Source: Vitrella brassicaformis
Lineage: Eukaryota > Sar > Vitrellaceae
Direction: 5' to 3'
Length of the DNA: 64,000 nucleotides
Assembly: GCA_001179505.1 (NCBI GenBank)
Contig: CDMY01000347.1
Location: 64,363 to 128,362, forward strand
Positions 31,921 through 42,874 of this stretch are shown here, piece by piece; position 1 is the stretch's first letter; the number at the start of each line of letters is the position of its first letter. The notes beneath the pieces are model-generated. The model was not told the DNA's origin. It saw only the letters and a list, made by a program, of their open reading frames with translations, and made no database searches. A program made the position numbers and the translations under genes.

Positions 31921-33238
31921 CTAGCCGGGCCCACTAACCACCACTCTGTCGGGCCTCCGCCGCTTGACCTTCCGCAGCATCTCGAGGAGCTGCAAACTGT
32001 CCAACGTGTCGGTCGACCCTGTGTCGCTCTCGCCCCCATCTTGGTCATCATCGCCACCAGCTGCTGCAGCTGCTGCTCTGCTGTCTCGTTTGGTGGCTGC
32101 ACGGGGGGCCACTCGGTCGTCAGCGGCAGGGGCGGCCGCCTCAGCCGCACTCGTTGCTAAGCCCTCACCTGAGCCGCCTCCCTGTCGGTGGTCCGCACTA
32201 AAAGGACAGGTGAGTAGTGCAGAGAAGCGCAAGTGGAGTCTTGTTGGTTTACCTGCCCTGCCGCTGCTGCTGCTGGGTGGGAGCGAGGGCGAGAGGCGCG
32301 TGCATGCCCGAGAACATCCCAGCGTAGGGGTTTGGCGCCTCACACGCCCGCACCAATATGCCGTAGGGGATGTTGCCACCAGGTACATTGGACGTCCACT
32401 CCTCTGTCACTCGGCCCTGCACGTGTGAGGGAACAACACGCGCCAATACGCACACACATATAGGGGAGAAGCAGGCGGGACACGGATGCGATATTCGACT
32501 GACCTGCAGGCCTCTCGCAGTGACAGTTCCCCCCTGCCGTCATGGCAGACGAAGGTATGTGGGTCTATCAGCAGCTGAAACACGGCCTTATACGGGCACC
32601 CATCCATCTGCACATAAACACACTCACAGGGACAGAGATACTACAAGAGATGGCCCCGCTTGTATGTACTCTCTCATCTCACCACGAAGCGCTCAGCAAA
32701 ACCTGTTTCGGAGCCCTCAACCAACGGCGAACAGAACGAGTACCCCGTGTGACCCATGGCCATCCAGCCCCTCTCCCACACGTCAGCGAGTGACGCGCGC
32801 CACTTTGGTGCCCGAATGGACCTGTCCTCAACGATCTTCTTGTAGGTGCCAATCCGCGTCCCGTGGTATGCCGGCACGTAGCTGCCGAACCTCCTTCGCT
32901 CGTCATCAGTGAGCTTGATGGCGCGTCGATACCAGCCAAGGGGAGGGATGTAAGGGACTGGTGGGTCGCCCCTGAGGATACCAACAATACAGAGAGCAAG
33001 TCTTCTTCGGGCGGCTCCCTCGTGTGTGTGGCTGGTGTTCCTGTGCTCTACCTTGTGTACGGTTGGGTCGGCGGACTGTAGCACTTGAGGCAGAAACACT
33101 TGTCATGCCTGATGTGATGGAGGGACAAACACATTGCAGACACAACCGTGCTGAAGAGGTGCAGCGATGGCCCACCCTCTGGCCGTCATCTGCTGACCGC
33201 GAGTCGAGTAGATGGGATGGGATATCGAGGAAACGCAT
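31921..33238 (-). CDS. PARP-like 'YHGT' domain protein with G-run frameshift
   Basis: Core exons lie at about 32689-32970, 32495-32612, 32253-32416 and 31921-32197; a Cys-containing upstream exon (KCFCLKCYSPP, about 33050-33105) and a first exon near 33238 are less certain. The protein has PPLGWYRRAIKL, YVPAYHGTRIGTYKKIVED, GYSFCSPLVEGSETGFAERFV, VFQLLIDPHTFVCHDG and EEWTSNVPGGNIPYGILVRA. This succession (GW...A.K, YHGT, .YCSP....A, F...P.T, EW, YGI.VR) resembles ADP-ribosyltransferase-like folds frequent in protists; I make no claim of activity. Between HDG and the GTVTARG..EEW block, the frame is broken at a six-base C run (32529-32534; G on the coding strand). Seven bases would join the two halves. 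The C-terminal tail is acidic and Ala-rich (GGDDDQDGGESDTGSTD). The start codon is uncertain. Confidence 0.55.
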
Positions 33239-33928
33239 CACCTATCAAGACAGAAACCACACACAGCAGGCATGCAGATCAGAGAGAAGGCTGTGCGCTT
33301 TGCGTTCACCTTCTCGCTTTCCTCCTTCATGCGGCACGGGCTGTCTTCCCTGCGACTCATGCTGATGCTTCTATCACTCGAGCCTCAGGTGGCCTCAGCA
33401 CAAACCAATTGGAAGTCAGGTGCACGAAGGAGCAGAGCCGGATGCTGATTGCGCTTCACTGGAGTCCCGATGACGACACTGATACGATGCCTGCTCCCTG
33501 GACTGCCATCAGGAGCACCAACACTCGAAAGATCCCAGTGTTGGAAAGATCCGATTTCAGAAATGGAGGGCGACCCAAAGGTGAGTTCAAGCTTGCACTA
33601 AAAAGAGCGCAGAAAAAGTGAAAGAAAAGGTTCCACTGAGAGACAGTGGCGTTACTGACGTGTCCATTGCTGCATGGGCTCCAGCTGTGTGCCACCGAGT
33701 CGTCGAATTGCCCATATATTGATACAATCCGGCTGGCGAAGCCCACAGAGGCATTTCCCTCGGAAAGGCATTGCAAAGGCACTCAATACCCTTGGATTGA
33801 CATTGCTCAACGCTCGGGTTCGATGAGGAGGGCCGGGGCCACCCAAGGGATGGAGGTATGGACGGGATGCATTCCCCGCACTGGTCTATAAATAAATGCA
33901 TTTGCTGTCGGCATGTGTGGCTGATCAG
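33239..33928. other. Divergent intergenic region
   Basis: No convincing exon is seen. Open frames exist on both strands (for example 33690-33860), but their splice phases do not join the flanking gene. No exact TGCGAGCTT element was found here, unlike most other divergent gaps. Confidence 0.35.
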
Positions 33929-35241
33929 ATGGACGAGTGCAATGTGGATGCCCGGAAGTCGGCAACACCAAAGCTGTTCGCCAGATTCAAACCGAAGTTT
34001 CTCGAGGTGAGACGATTTGAGAAACGGAAAATTAATTGCTGTGGCTGTCTGCCCATTGCAAGAAGGTCCCCATGGATGGATGTCTGCCTGGCGGCTGCCT
34101 GGCGCTACTGGTGAGCGTCGACAGACAGAGGTTTGTCTGCTTCTGATCTTTGTGGGGACGTTCACCTACCGCTCTCAGTTGCGTCGCAAGTGCCAGTCCG
34201 TGAGTGGGAAGGACAAGGTGCAGCTCGAGAAGATGCGCGACAGCGATGGCTCACGCACCACGTGTGATACGGAGGGCATCGGGGAGGACGGCGTGCACCT
34301 CCCTCGCCGCCTCACTCAGGTAGTAAGTGGCTGGGGTAGGCGCATACTCGTGTCATCCATCCATCCATCCATTGCATTAGTGGACTCTCTGTTGTGTATG
34401 TGCCTGCCTGCAGGACTTCGATAGTGTGTTCGAGGAGGCTGCTGCCGGTTCGTCCAGCGACGAAGGAGCAAAGGGGCCGGCCCTCAAGCAAATCGCCTTG
34501 CAGAAACGCATGGATGCCGTCTTGTACGGACACCTGGAGGGGGTGAGACGAGACACACAAGGCGGCGAGACACCAACCGCCAAACAACATGCACTGTGTC
34601 TGCGTGTCTGCGCAGAAGCTGGATCAGGCCTTTCACGGTCGGGCGCCGAGAGGGTACGATGGCGACAGGGACGGTGGTGATGGCGATGGCGACAGCGACA
34701 GCGAGTCGGCTGAGTCGTCGGTGTGGTTCATCTACAACCATAGTGAGTTGCCGGAGGGGGGCTACGGGAAGGGCACGGCCCACTGGCTGCCGAAGTGGCG
34801 ACAGCAGGTGAGGGAGAGGTGGAGACATGAGGGAATGAAGGGCCTCCCACTCATCAATGGCCGAATGGATGGATGGATAAATGGACTGTGTGTGGTGATG
34901 ATGCATTCACGCGTGCAGGAGATCGATGCGGCACTTGACATGATGCGATTTCTGCGGGACGATGCCGATGCTGAGTCGGTGCCCGTGAGGCGCTGTGAGT
35001 TCCATCCACTGAAACCACTCACGTGGGCGACACCTGAATGGATGGCCGTGCCGCTCACACTCACTCATTTGTTCATGTCACTTGCTGTCTGTGTGTGTGT
35101 GCCTTTCAGGTGATGGAACGCATGCAGCACGTGTGTGGGGCTGTAAGCTGGCTCGATGGACGGATGGGCAGATGGTGGTGCGACAGACATGGCTCTCTTG
35201 CTGCCGCCTGCCTGCATGGTATGTCTGGCTGGCTGACGTGA
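33929..35241 (+). CDS. Unknown acidic protein
   Basis: Six exons (33929-34006, 34179-34319, 34414-34542, 34616-34807, 34919-34984, 35110-35241) join in phase 0 throughout and give 245 residues starting MDECNVDARKSATPKLFARF. Charged helical segments (KDKVQLEKMRDSDGSR, ALKQIALQKRMDAVLYGHLEG) surround an Asp/Gly/Ser-rich run (DGDRDGGDGDGDSDSESAESS). A conserved-looking patch follows: VWFIYNHSELPEGGYGKGTAHW, then EIDAALDMMRFLRDDADAES. No family was recognised. The ATG sits directly after a splice-acceptor-like CAG, so an upstream exon is possible, and the last exon's donor choice (34984 versus 34994) is uncertain. Confidence 0.5.
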
Positions 35242-35488
35242 TGTATAGACGTGACACGCGGCGGATGCTTCCCTCCCTCTCCCTCTCTCTCCCTCTCTCT
35301 GCGGGGAGGGGCATCCGTGTGAGTGACTCCCTCAGTCCATGTGAGTGCTTCACGCGACCGACTTACTCGGTGCATGTCCAGCCATGTCCGGCGACACACA
35401 AGAGTCGTTCACGCCTCACTCATTGAATATGTACATGTATAATAACCATTACACACAAACTCATCTCATCATCGCACCTCTCTCCTAA

Positions 35489-38400
35489 TTAACTCATCTG
35501 AACCCCGCCACCTCCACTATGCCATTGCGCACTCTCCACCGGCCGATCATGCTCGTGGCCGTTAGCCCTCCCCTCCCTCATTCCACCACCAGTCAGAAAG
35601 ACATCATCACCGACGTCCACCAGCTGCGGCGCCGCAGACGGCATCTCTGCACTGAACGGGTCAGCTGAGGGATGGTCCATTGCTGTCGGGGGGGAGGGGG
35701 GAGGGGCCGGGGAGGGGGAGGGGGATGGTGATTGGAGGTCTTGCTGGCCCTTGTGCGTGTGCTGCGGTTGCTGTGTGGGTGGGCTGGGCTGGTAGCTGAC
35801 GCGGTAAAGACCCTCCGCCTCCATCGCAAGAACGAGACCACGCTAATTGACACAACAAACAGGCAGACAGGCAAAGCACCATCCATCAGAGGCCGACACA
35901 TGCAGCGTGACTTATATCTATCACTCACCTGGTCGATGTGTGCCTGAGTGCCGTAGATGGCCGCGAGATGGGAGGCAACCAGAGGGATCAATATCTCGGC
36001 ATAATGCTGCACACACATGGACAATGAGTGCGCGTCACATACGCACAGACATCGGCGTGTTCGGATGCTCACCTTGCACATCAGCGTGAATTCGTTTTGC
36101 TTGGATGTGGCGGATGAAGTGGTGGCACTGAGGGCGGTGGGCGACCCCTTCGGTCCCTTGGTGAGCACCTCCCCCTCTCCCCCGATGCAGTCCCTCTGAA
36201 CGCCCTTGAGCAATGATAGACCACCCATCAAACACTCAGTGCAGTGCCTGCAAAGACAATGAAAAGCCAATGGGGCAATGGTGTGTTGTGCGTTTCCGTG
36301 GGGTGTCCGTCCTTACTTGACGACTAGCGGCCGCAGGCTGCGCAATGCACACTGCCTGGATTGGATTGGATGGAGAGAGAACAGATAGGAAGGAAGGAGC
36401 TATGCGTTCGTGTTTTGGTCAGCCAACGTACCTTAGCTCGTTGCACATGGCGATCCACTCGTTGGCGAAGATGGCCTGAGAGAGCAAGGCAACGCAATTG
36501 CGGGGAGTGAGCGCATTACTCAGCCTCATTGCTGCTTGCTCACCAGCGGCCGGTGTCGCGTCAACTTCAGGGTCTTCTGGTGCGAGATGGCTGCAGAAAG
36601 GAGCAGAGACAACACACGTCAGAAGCAATGGACGGCTTGTGTGTGAGTCCGTGTGTTCTGTTGCTCACGTGCTGCTGGGTCCGTTTGCGCCTCTGTGCCG
36701 TTGTGCGTCTTGTCTGCCTGCTCCTGCTGCGATGGTGGCTGGGTGCTGAGGGCCGTCGATGGCACCCAGTTGTACCGTTCCAACTCACTGCACGCTCACA
36801 CAGACACCGAGTTGAGCAGTGGGTGGCCCTTTTCGCCTGTCATCCAGTTCACGTGTTGAAGTTGAGTAGCGCCCGATCGAGCATGCCGCACACGTAATCC
36901 TGCAGACAGGCAGGCAGGCAAGCAGGCAGGCAAGCCAGTCCCATCAATGCATCAGGAAGATCATTCCTCGGCCCCCTCGCCTCTCGTCCCACCTCCAAAT
37001 AGAGGTCGAAGATGACAGCAGCGCTTGGGAAGAACTGACAGCCCAGCCGCTTGAGTGTCGATGACGTGTGCAGCGTCTGACGGTACAGCGCCGCCAAAGA
37101 TGACGCGTCCATCGGGGGGGCCGGCACCAGCGTGCCGTCTGGCATGTCGTCGACACACGAACGGAGAGAGGGAATACCACTCTGTTGTGTGCAATGGGTA
37201 CCTGGTGATTGGTACAGTGGTTGTGTGGCTGGGTAGAGGTGGTGGTACTTGGTGGGCAGGAGGGCGGCCCGCAGCAGCTCCACGAACCAGCACACCTGGT
37301 CCAGCAGCCACGCTGACAGGGGTCCTTCAGTACCACCAAACAACGCCCTGTTTGACACATCGGGTCGGGAGAGACTAATGACGTGTGTGGTATCTATCGA
37401 CTCTCGGTCTGTCTTTTGGTCGGGCTCGGCTCACTTGTAGTGCATGCCGACGTCGCATATGTGCGTCCGCAGCAGATCAGCCGCGCCACGCAGACCACTG
37501 AACGAAGGAACAACCACAGACAGACAGACAGGCCAATCAGACAGCCCGGCGACCTCAGCGTTGCGTTGCGTGATGTGGCGAAGGTGCGTTCGACTCACTT
37601 GGCGCAGTTTGAGATGGTGAGTGTCTCTGTTTGTCTCCTGTGTGTGTCGACGTAGTCGCTCCGCCTCGCGAGGAATTCGGCCTGCAACTCCTCCTCACTA
37701 TACACACCCAGACGACGCAAATACCTTAACACCAAACACATTCACGGCAGACAGTAGACAGACGTAGATGAGCTCTCTTTGAAGACGTGAAGTGGGTGTG
37801 CGTGTGTGGGGGGCAGGGCAGCTCACCCCACGATGCGCACACATGCCGGCAGGTGGATGTCGCCCTTGAGCTGATGCAGCAATATACTCTGAAGAGCCAG
37901 CTTCTGGTCCGCCACCTGCACACAGACAGACCATACACACACCACACCCATACACGAAGTACGTCCACGAATCACTCTGTGTGTCCACGTCTGTCTATCT
38001 GCCAACTTGTTTCTCGAGCATGGTGAGTAGTTCGCTGTCGTGTCCGCGGCTGCGGAAGAGGTGGAACAGCTGCTGGGCGAAGGCCAGCCCGTCCAAAGTC
38101 TCGTCATACTGGCCGTTGCGGCTAGCCGTAGACAGCAGCTGAGGAATCTCCAAAATCTAGACAGACAGACGCACACGCGCACACGATCAGCACATCCGTC
38201 CGTACCAGCGGAAACTTTTGTGTTGAGAGCCATTTGTGTGTTGGTTCGTCGCTTACCTCTATGAGTGTGTTGTGGTGCTGCAGGAGATTCCTGAGGCCCT
38301 GACGCTCACGATCCAAACCGCTGGCCGTCGATTGAAACGACTGTCGCATCATCATACACACACACACACACACAGACCATGGGACAGGCGCTTATCCGTC

Positions 38401-38613
38401 TTTTTGCTGCCTGCCTGACCTGGAGTCCCCTTTGCAGTGGCTCCAGCTGCCCCAGTACGTCATCGAGCTGTCCCTCGATGGACGTCAGCTGCTCGCGCAC
38501 GCCCGTGATTGTCTTGGCGCTGGCGATGAAGGCGCCGTAGTTCTGCACAGCCAGGGTCTCCATCTCACTCGACAAACGCTCCTGCTCCAACTGAAGAATC
38601 GTCTGGTGGAATT

Positions 38614-38650
<37 letters not shown>

Positions 38651-39029
38651 ATAGATGCGCGATGCTGTTCGTTACTCTGTGTGCGTGTGTTGTGTTGTGT
38701 TGTGTTGTGTTGGTCACCGGTTCTTTGAGGAGCCGTTCCATGGTGAGTGACGTCAGGTGCGGCACGTAGCTCTGCGCTATCCCAAACAGCGGATGCTCCG
38801 TCACCGAACGCTCCCCCTTCGTCCCTTCCATCCCTTCACGCCGCGCTGCATCACCACCAACACCACCAGGAGCAGCCGCCGCCGCCTTCTGGGCCTCATC
38901 GTCCGAGTGATCCGCCAGCAGGAATTTGAGGAACTTGTCTGCCGTGGCATCTGCGATGAGCGGCGCGTGGGATGAGGCCGTCAGCGGCGACAGACTCTGC
39001 GCTTCAGTCACGTCAAGCGGAGGGTCCAT
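35489..39029 (-). CDS. COG8: Conserved oligomeric Golgi complex subunit 8
   Basis: Seventeen exons from 38718-39029 to 35489-35842 give 733 residues with consistent phases. The Dor1-like family (PF04124) is recognised from YVPHLTSLTMERLLKEPVTI, then LEQERLSSEMETLAVQNYGAFI and EQLTSIEGQLDDVL, and ILEIPQLLSTASRNGQYDETL with LFHLFRSRGHDSELL. Further on are QSILLHQLKGDIHLPACVRIV, YLRRLGVYSEEELQAEFLARR, FPSAAVIFDLYLEV and ISHQKTLKLTRHRPL. The N-terminal coiled coil and the QL..I.LP..LRVI.YLRR block are the family's signature. COG8 is in lobe B of the COG tether, which captures retrograde vesicles at the Golgi and supports glycosylation-enzyme recycling. The N terminus (Ala/Gly-rich) and C-terminal tail (Ser/Pro-rich) are extended. 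The start at 39029 is the first ATG in frame. Confidence 0.9.
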
Positions 39030-39134
39030 CAATTCGACGAAAGATGAAGTGGTCTCTGTTGCCCCACTGGACTGCGCTGTTGACCACCTACGTCTGCGAT
39101 GCCCGTCGAGCTTTCTGAGCGGGAGATCTGCATC

Positions 39135-39143
39135 AAGCTCGCA
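39135..39143. promoter_or_regulatory. AAGCTCGCA element upstream of COG8
   Basis: This is an inverted TGCGAGCTT about 106 bp upstream of the COG8 start codon. It is part of the recurrent set described in the findings. Confidence 0.45.
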
Positions 39144-39627
39144 GAGCTTTAGGGTGCATCTGACCCCTCCCTCCACATTCCTGCGCGGATCTTTGAGATC
39201 AGTGCATGGTGATGAGCGGCGGCCCCCCACGCACAGGATGCACACACGTGGCTGACACAGGCGGGGCGGCTGCTGGCGGCACTAACAGACAGACATCGGT
39301 GCGGGCAGTTCGGTGAGCGACCAGCAGATGACACGCCGAGGTGATGCATGGCGCTGTGATGCGACGGGTGGTGGTGGTTGTCATCTGTCTGTTTGTGCGG
39401 TGTGCTGCAGATGTCGTGTGGGGTGCGGGGCGGCGGTGCTTGGCGACAACACTGCACTCGACCAACTGGTATGCAGAGAGAGATGGGCACACACACATGA
39501 GGACACAGGCAGGACTCACACACACAGACGTCTGTCTGTCTGTCTCAGACTGTCTGTGTGTCCTCAGTGTGTGACTGTCTGAGTGGCTCTCTGATGGCTT
39601 CGACGCGCTGATGGCGATGATATGTGC

Positions 39628-40558
39628 TGAAGGGAGAGAGATCGGCCGATGAGCCGACGGACGGGCTGACTGAACTGAACTGACTGAATCTCTCACTATG
39701 TCGCCTTTTGGTCGTATGTGCGTCGATCTCACTGTGTTGTGTTCTGGGGCTTTGCGTGTCGGTCGGTCTGGCTGCCATTGTCATTTGTCCTTTATCTCCC
39801 ACTTCTCAGCCGTCTGCTGCGATGAGTGTGTCGGCTAGTGAGTGGGGGGCGGGGGAGAGATGACAGACAGACAGACAGAGAGGGATCAGTGGCTGGCTGG
39901 CTGCACAAAGGAATCGCTGTGTGGTGTGGCGGTGGCCGTCTGTCTGTGCATCTGTCATGTGTGACGTGTGCTCGCGAGAGTGTGTTGATCTCTCGTCGAT
40001 GCATCCGTCACACACGGCCGGCTCACGGACAGACAGCTCGACACACACACACACACTGATCTGCCTGAGAGAGAGAGAGAGAGTCTTCGCCACTGTTTTG
40101 TGTCGGCACCGCCCTACAAGGTGCGGCGAAGAGCTGGCGCTTCGGCCGGCAAGGTGGCTGAAGTTTCCACCCAGAGAGCTGGACAGACACTCACAAAGCC
40201 ACCCAGCGCCACGGAAAGCTCTCCGCCTGTCGAGTGGATGAGAGAGACACTGACCTCTCTATCATGTCTTGTATCTGGTACCATGTGTTGGTTTTCCTCG
40301 TGTGTGTCCCCCCCTCTCTCTCTGTGGGCATCTGTTTTCTGCACCGGCAACTCCAGAGCGTCAGCCCACGAAGGGTGTTGGTGCTTTAGGGTTGCCGGGC
40401 GGTGACAGAGATGCGCGCAGAGGGGGCGGGCGAGGGAATGAATGGACACACACGACTGCTGAGAGAGAGAGATATCTGTTTGTTTGCCTGCTTGTCTGCC
40501 TGTGGGTCATATGTGGCACACACACGAGTGTTTTGTCTGAGTGGTGGCGATGACATGT
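39628..40558 (+). repeat. Dispersed/tandem repeat, unit 1
   Basis: The strongest match to unit 2 runs 39753-40440 at an offset of about 1.32 kb. Shared landmarks include GTCGGTCGGTCTGGCTGCC, the block with AACGGAAAGCTCTCCGCCTG-like sequence near 40210, and the terminal TTGGTGCTTTAGGGTTGCCG. A GATCGGCCGATG motif recurs at 39640, 40574 and 40952. The antisense strand has an open frame of about 110 codons conserved in both copies, with no recognised domain. Confidence 0.7.
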
Positions 40559-41790
40559 GCTGAAGGGAGAAAGATCGGCCGATGCGCCGACCCCTGCTGC
40601 CCAATACGTGCTGACTGCCTGGCCTTAGCTGACATCTCTCTCTCTGTCTCTCTGTCTCTCTCTCTCGTGGCCCTTTTGCGTGTTGGTGTCGGTCGTCGAC
40701 TGACGGACGACAGCCGGACAAGACGAGAGCTCATTATGCGGCGGTGTGTGGCGGTCTGATGATGGACTTTGGTGTCTGCGAGCAATGGTACACCGACAGA
40801 CACACAGAGAGGGAGGGACACACAGACGGACAGAGAGGGGGGGCCGATGACGTCTGTGTGTCTGTGTGTGTGTGTGTGTCAGCTGTGGTTGGTGTGCTGA
40901 TTCACTCGCTGGAACAAAGCGAGACGACGGCCGAGCGGCTGCCGCTGTGAGATCGGCCGATGAGTCGACGAGCTGATGTGAGTGAACTGACTGTCTATCT
41001 CTCTGCCGCGTGGACGGCATCGATGGACTGACGGCTGTCGTGTTTATGAGAGTGTATTGTGTTATGGAGCTTTGTGTGTCGGTCGGTCTGGCTGCCATTG
41101 TCATATCACATCAGCCCTCCACTCGTCAGCCGTCTGCTGCCATGAGTGTGTCGGCTAGTGAGTGGGGGGCGGGGGAGAGATGACAGACAGACAGACAGAG
41201 AGGGATGAGTGGCTGGCTGGCTGCACAAAGGAATCGCTGTGTGGGGTGGCGGTGGCCGTCTGTCTGTTCATCGGTGTGCGCGTGACGGCTGTTCGCGAGA
41301 GTGTGTTGATCTCTCGTCGATGCATCCGTCACACACGGCCGGCAGACAGACAGACAGCTCGACACACACACACACACTGATCTGCCTGAGAGAGAGAGAG
41401 AGAGAGAGTCTTCGCCACTGTTTTGTGTCGGCACCGCCCGACAAGGTGCGGCGAAGAGCTGGCGCTTCGGCCGGCAAGGTGGCTGAAGTTTCCACCCAGA
41501 GAGCTGGACAGACGCTCACAAAGCCACCCAGCGCCACGGAAAGCTCTCCGCCTGTCGAGTGGATGAGAGAGACACTGACCTCTCTATCATGTCTTGTATC
41601 TGGTACCATGTGTTGGTTTTCCTCGTGTGTGTCCCCCCCTCTCTCTCTGTGGGCATCTGTGTTCTGGACGGGCACTTCCAGAGCATCAGGCCATGAAGGG
41701 TGTTGGTGCTTTAGGGTTGCCGGGCGGCGACAGAGATGCGCACAGAGGGGGCGGGCGAGGGAATGAATGGACACACACATGGATGGACCG
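40559..41790 (+). repeat. Dispersed/tandem repeat, unit 2
   Basis: The strongest match to unit 1 covers 41072-41765 and is nearly identical over most of 41170-41765. Differences are mostly substitutions and microsatellite length changes, so the duplication is fairly recent. Open frames in it are probably not genes. Confidence 0.7.
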
Positions 41791-42874
41791 ATGTGCGAAT
41801 GAGACGGTCGCCTTCCCTTTCAAGGCTCAGCGTGCAGAGCCCACCCCACTCAATCAGCAGCCAGATGCTGATGCATTCCGCTGACATGGAAGAACGTGTC
41901 GCACATACACATCTGTGAGTGTCCCGCAATGCAAATCACACGTCAGGTGGTCGGTCACTCACACATTCCACTCACACTGACAACCAACACACACGCACAC
42001 GAGTCGACAGCCGGCACGCCACCCTCACTCAACGGCACGGACGTCAGGCCCATGACGGCCAACATCCGTCACGTGTCGTGAGGAATGACTGAGCCAACCG
42101 CTCGATCTGTCACGATCACAGCATTGCCAAATGTTCATCCGTCCATCCATTCAAGACTGCGCGACAAAAGCGTCCCTGGCCACCCAAACCCCTTTCGCCG
42201 TCCCTCCGTACAAAGCGACTAATAGACACTGTACGTCCGTCCGCCCCTCCCTCCCTCCCTCCCTCCCTCCCTCCCCAGTCAAAAATGGCAGAGGACAGGG
42301 GAGGGAGGCTGTGCCTTTTACACAGATGGTATGTATCATTCATGTGTGCCCACGGATAGATAGATACACCTCTCCCTCCCTCTCCGTTTTTCTTTCTTTG
42401 TGCGGACTGGCTGTATGCGTTCGCATTCATCCATCCATATGTCGCCCATTTGCCCCCCGGCCCCTGTACACTACGTCGGATGAAAAAGCTCACTAACACG
42501 CACACACGCGAACACGCAACACGCACAGCTCATGGATTCGATCACGCCGCAACAAACAAAGAGGGAGGAGTCTGCACCCGCATCCAAAAGGCAAAAGCGG
42601 CGCCAATGCAGAGACACCAAAAAGAGGCAGAGGGGAGGATGGGGGGGCACACACTCAGACGGGTCGAAATGCATGATATAGTGGGTATGCATCTGCATGC
42701 ACGAGTGCACTCAGGGAGGGAGGACCTAGCTATAAAGCGCGACGCACGGACCGCCAGCAACAGCACAGCACCCGTGAGGCGCACACTGTTGCCGCGTCAA
42801 TTGTATGCACTCATCGAATCGATAGCAGCATGAACACACGCACCACCCATTGCCACCCATCACCACCCATCCCA
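41791..42874. other. Intergenic, no gene recognised
   Basis: A (CCCT)n run lies at 42245-42276 and TAGA repeats near 42356. No splice-supported coding sequence is seen. The interval precedes the 3' end of the transporter gene. Confidence 0.5.

Noticed and set aside
33587-34165. 192-codon minus-strand frame
   Set aside because: It overlaps plus-strand exon 33929-34006, has no homology or splice context and looks like a chance antisense frame.
40380-40390. TTTAGGG in the repeat border as a possible telomeric repeat
   Set aside because: Only a single unit is present at each copy, so there is no telomere array.
39806-41780. Conserved 100-170 codon antisense frames in the tandem repeat
   Set aside because: Conservation is explained by recent duplication of the DNA; composition is low-complexity and there is no domain.
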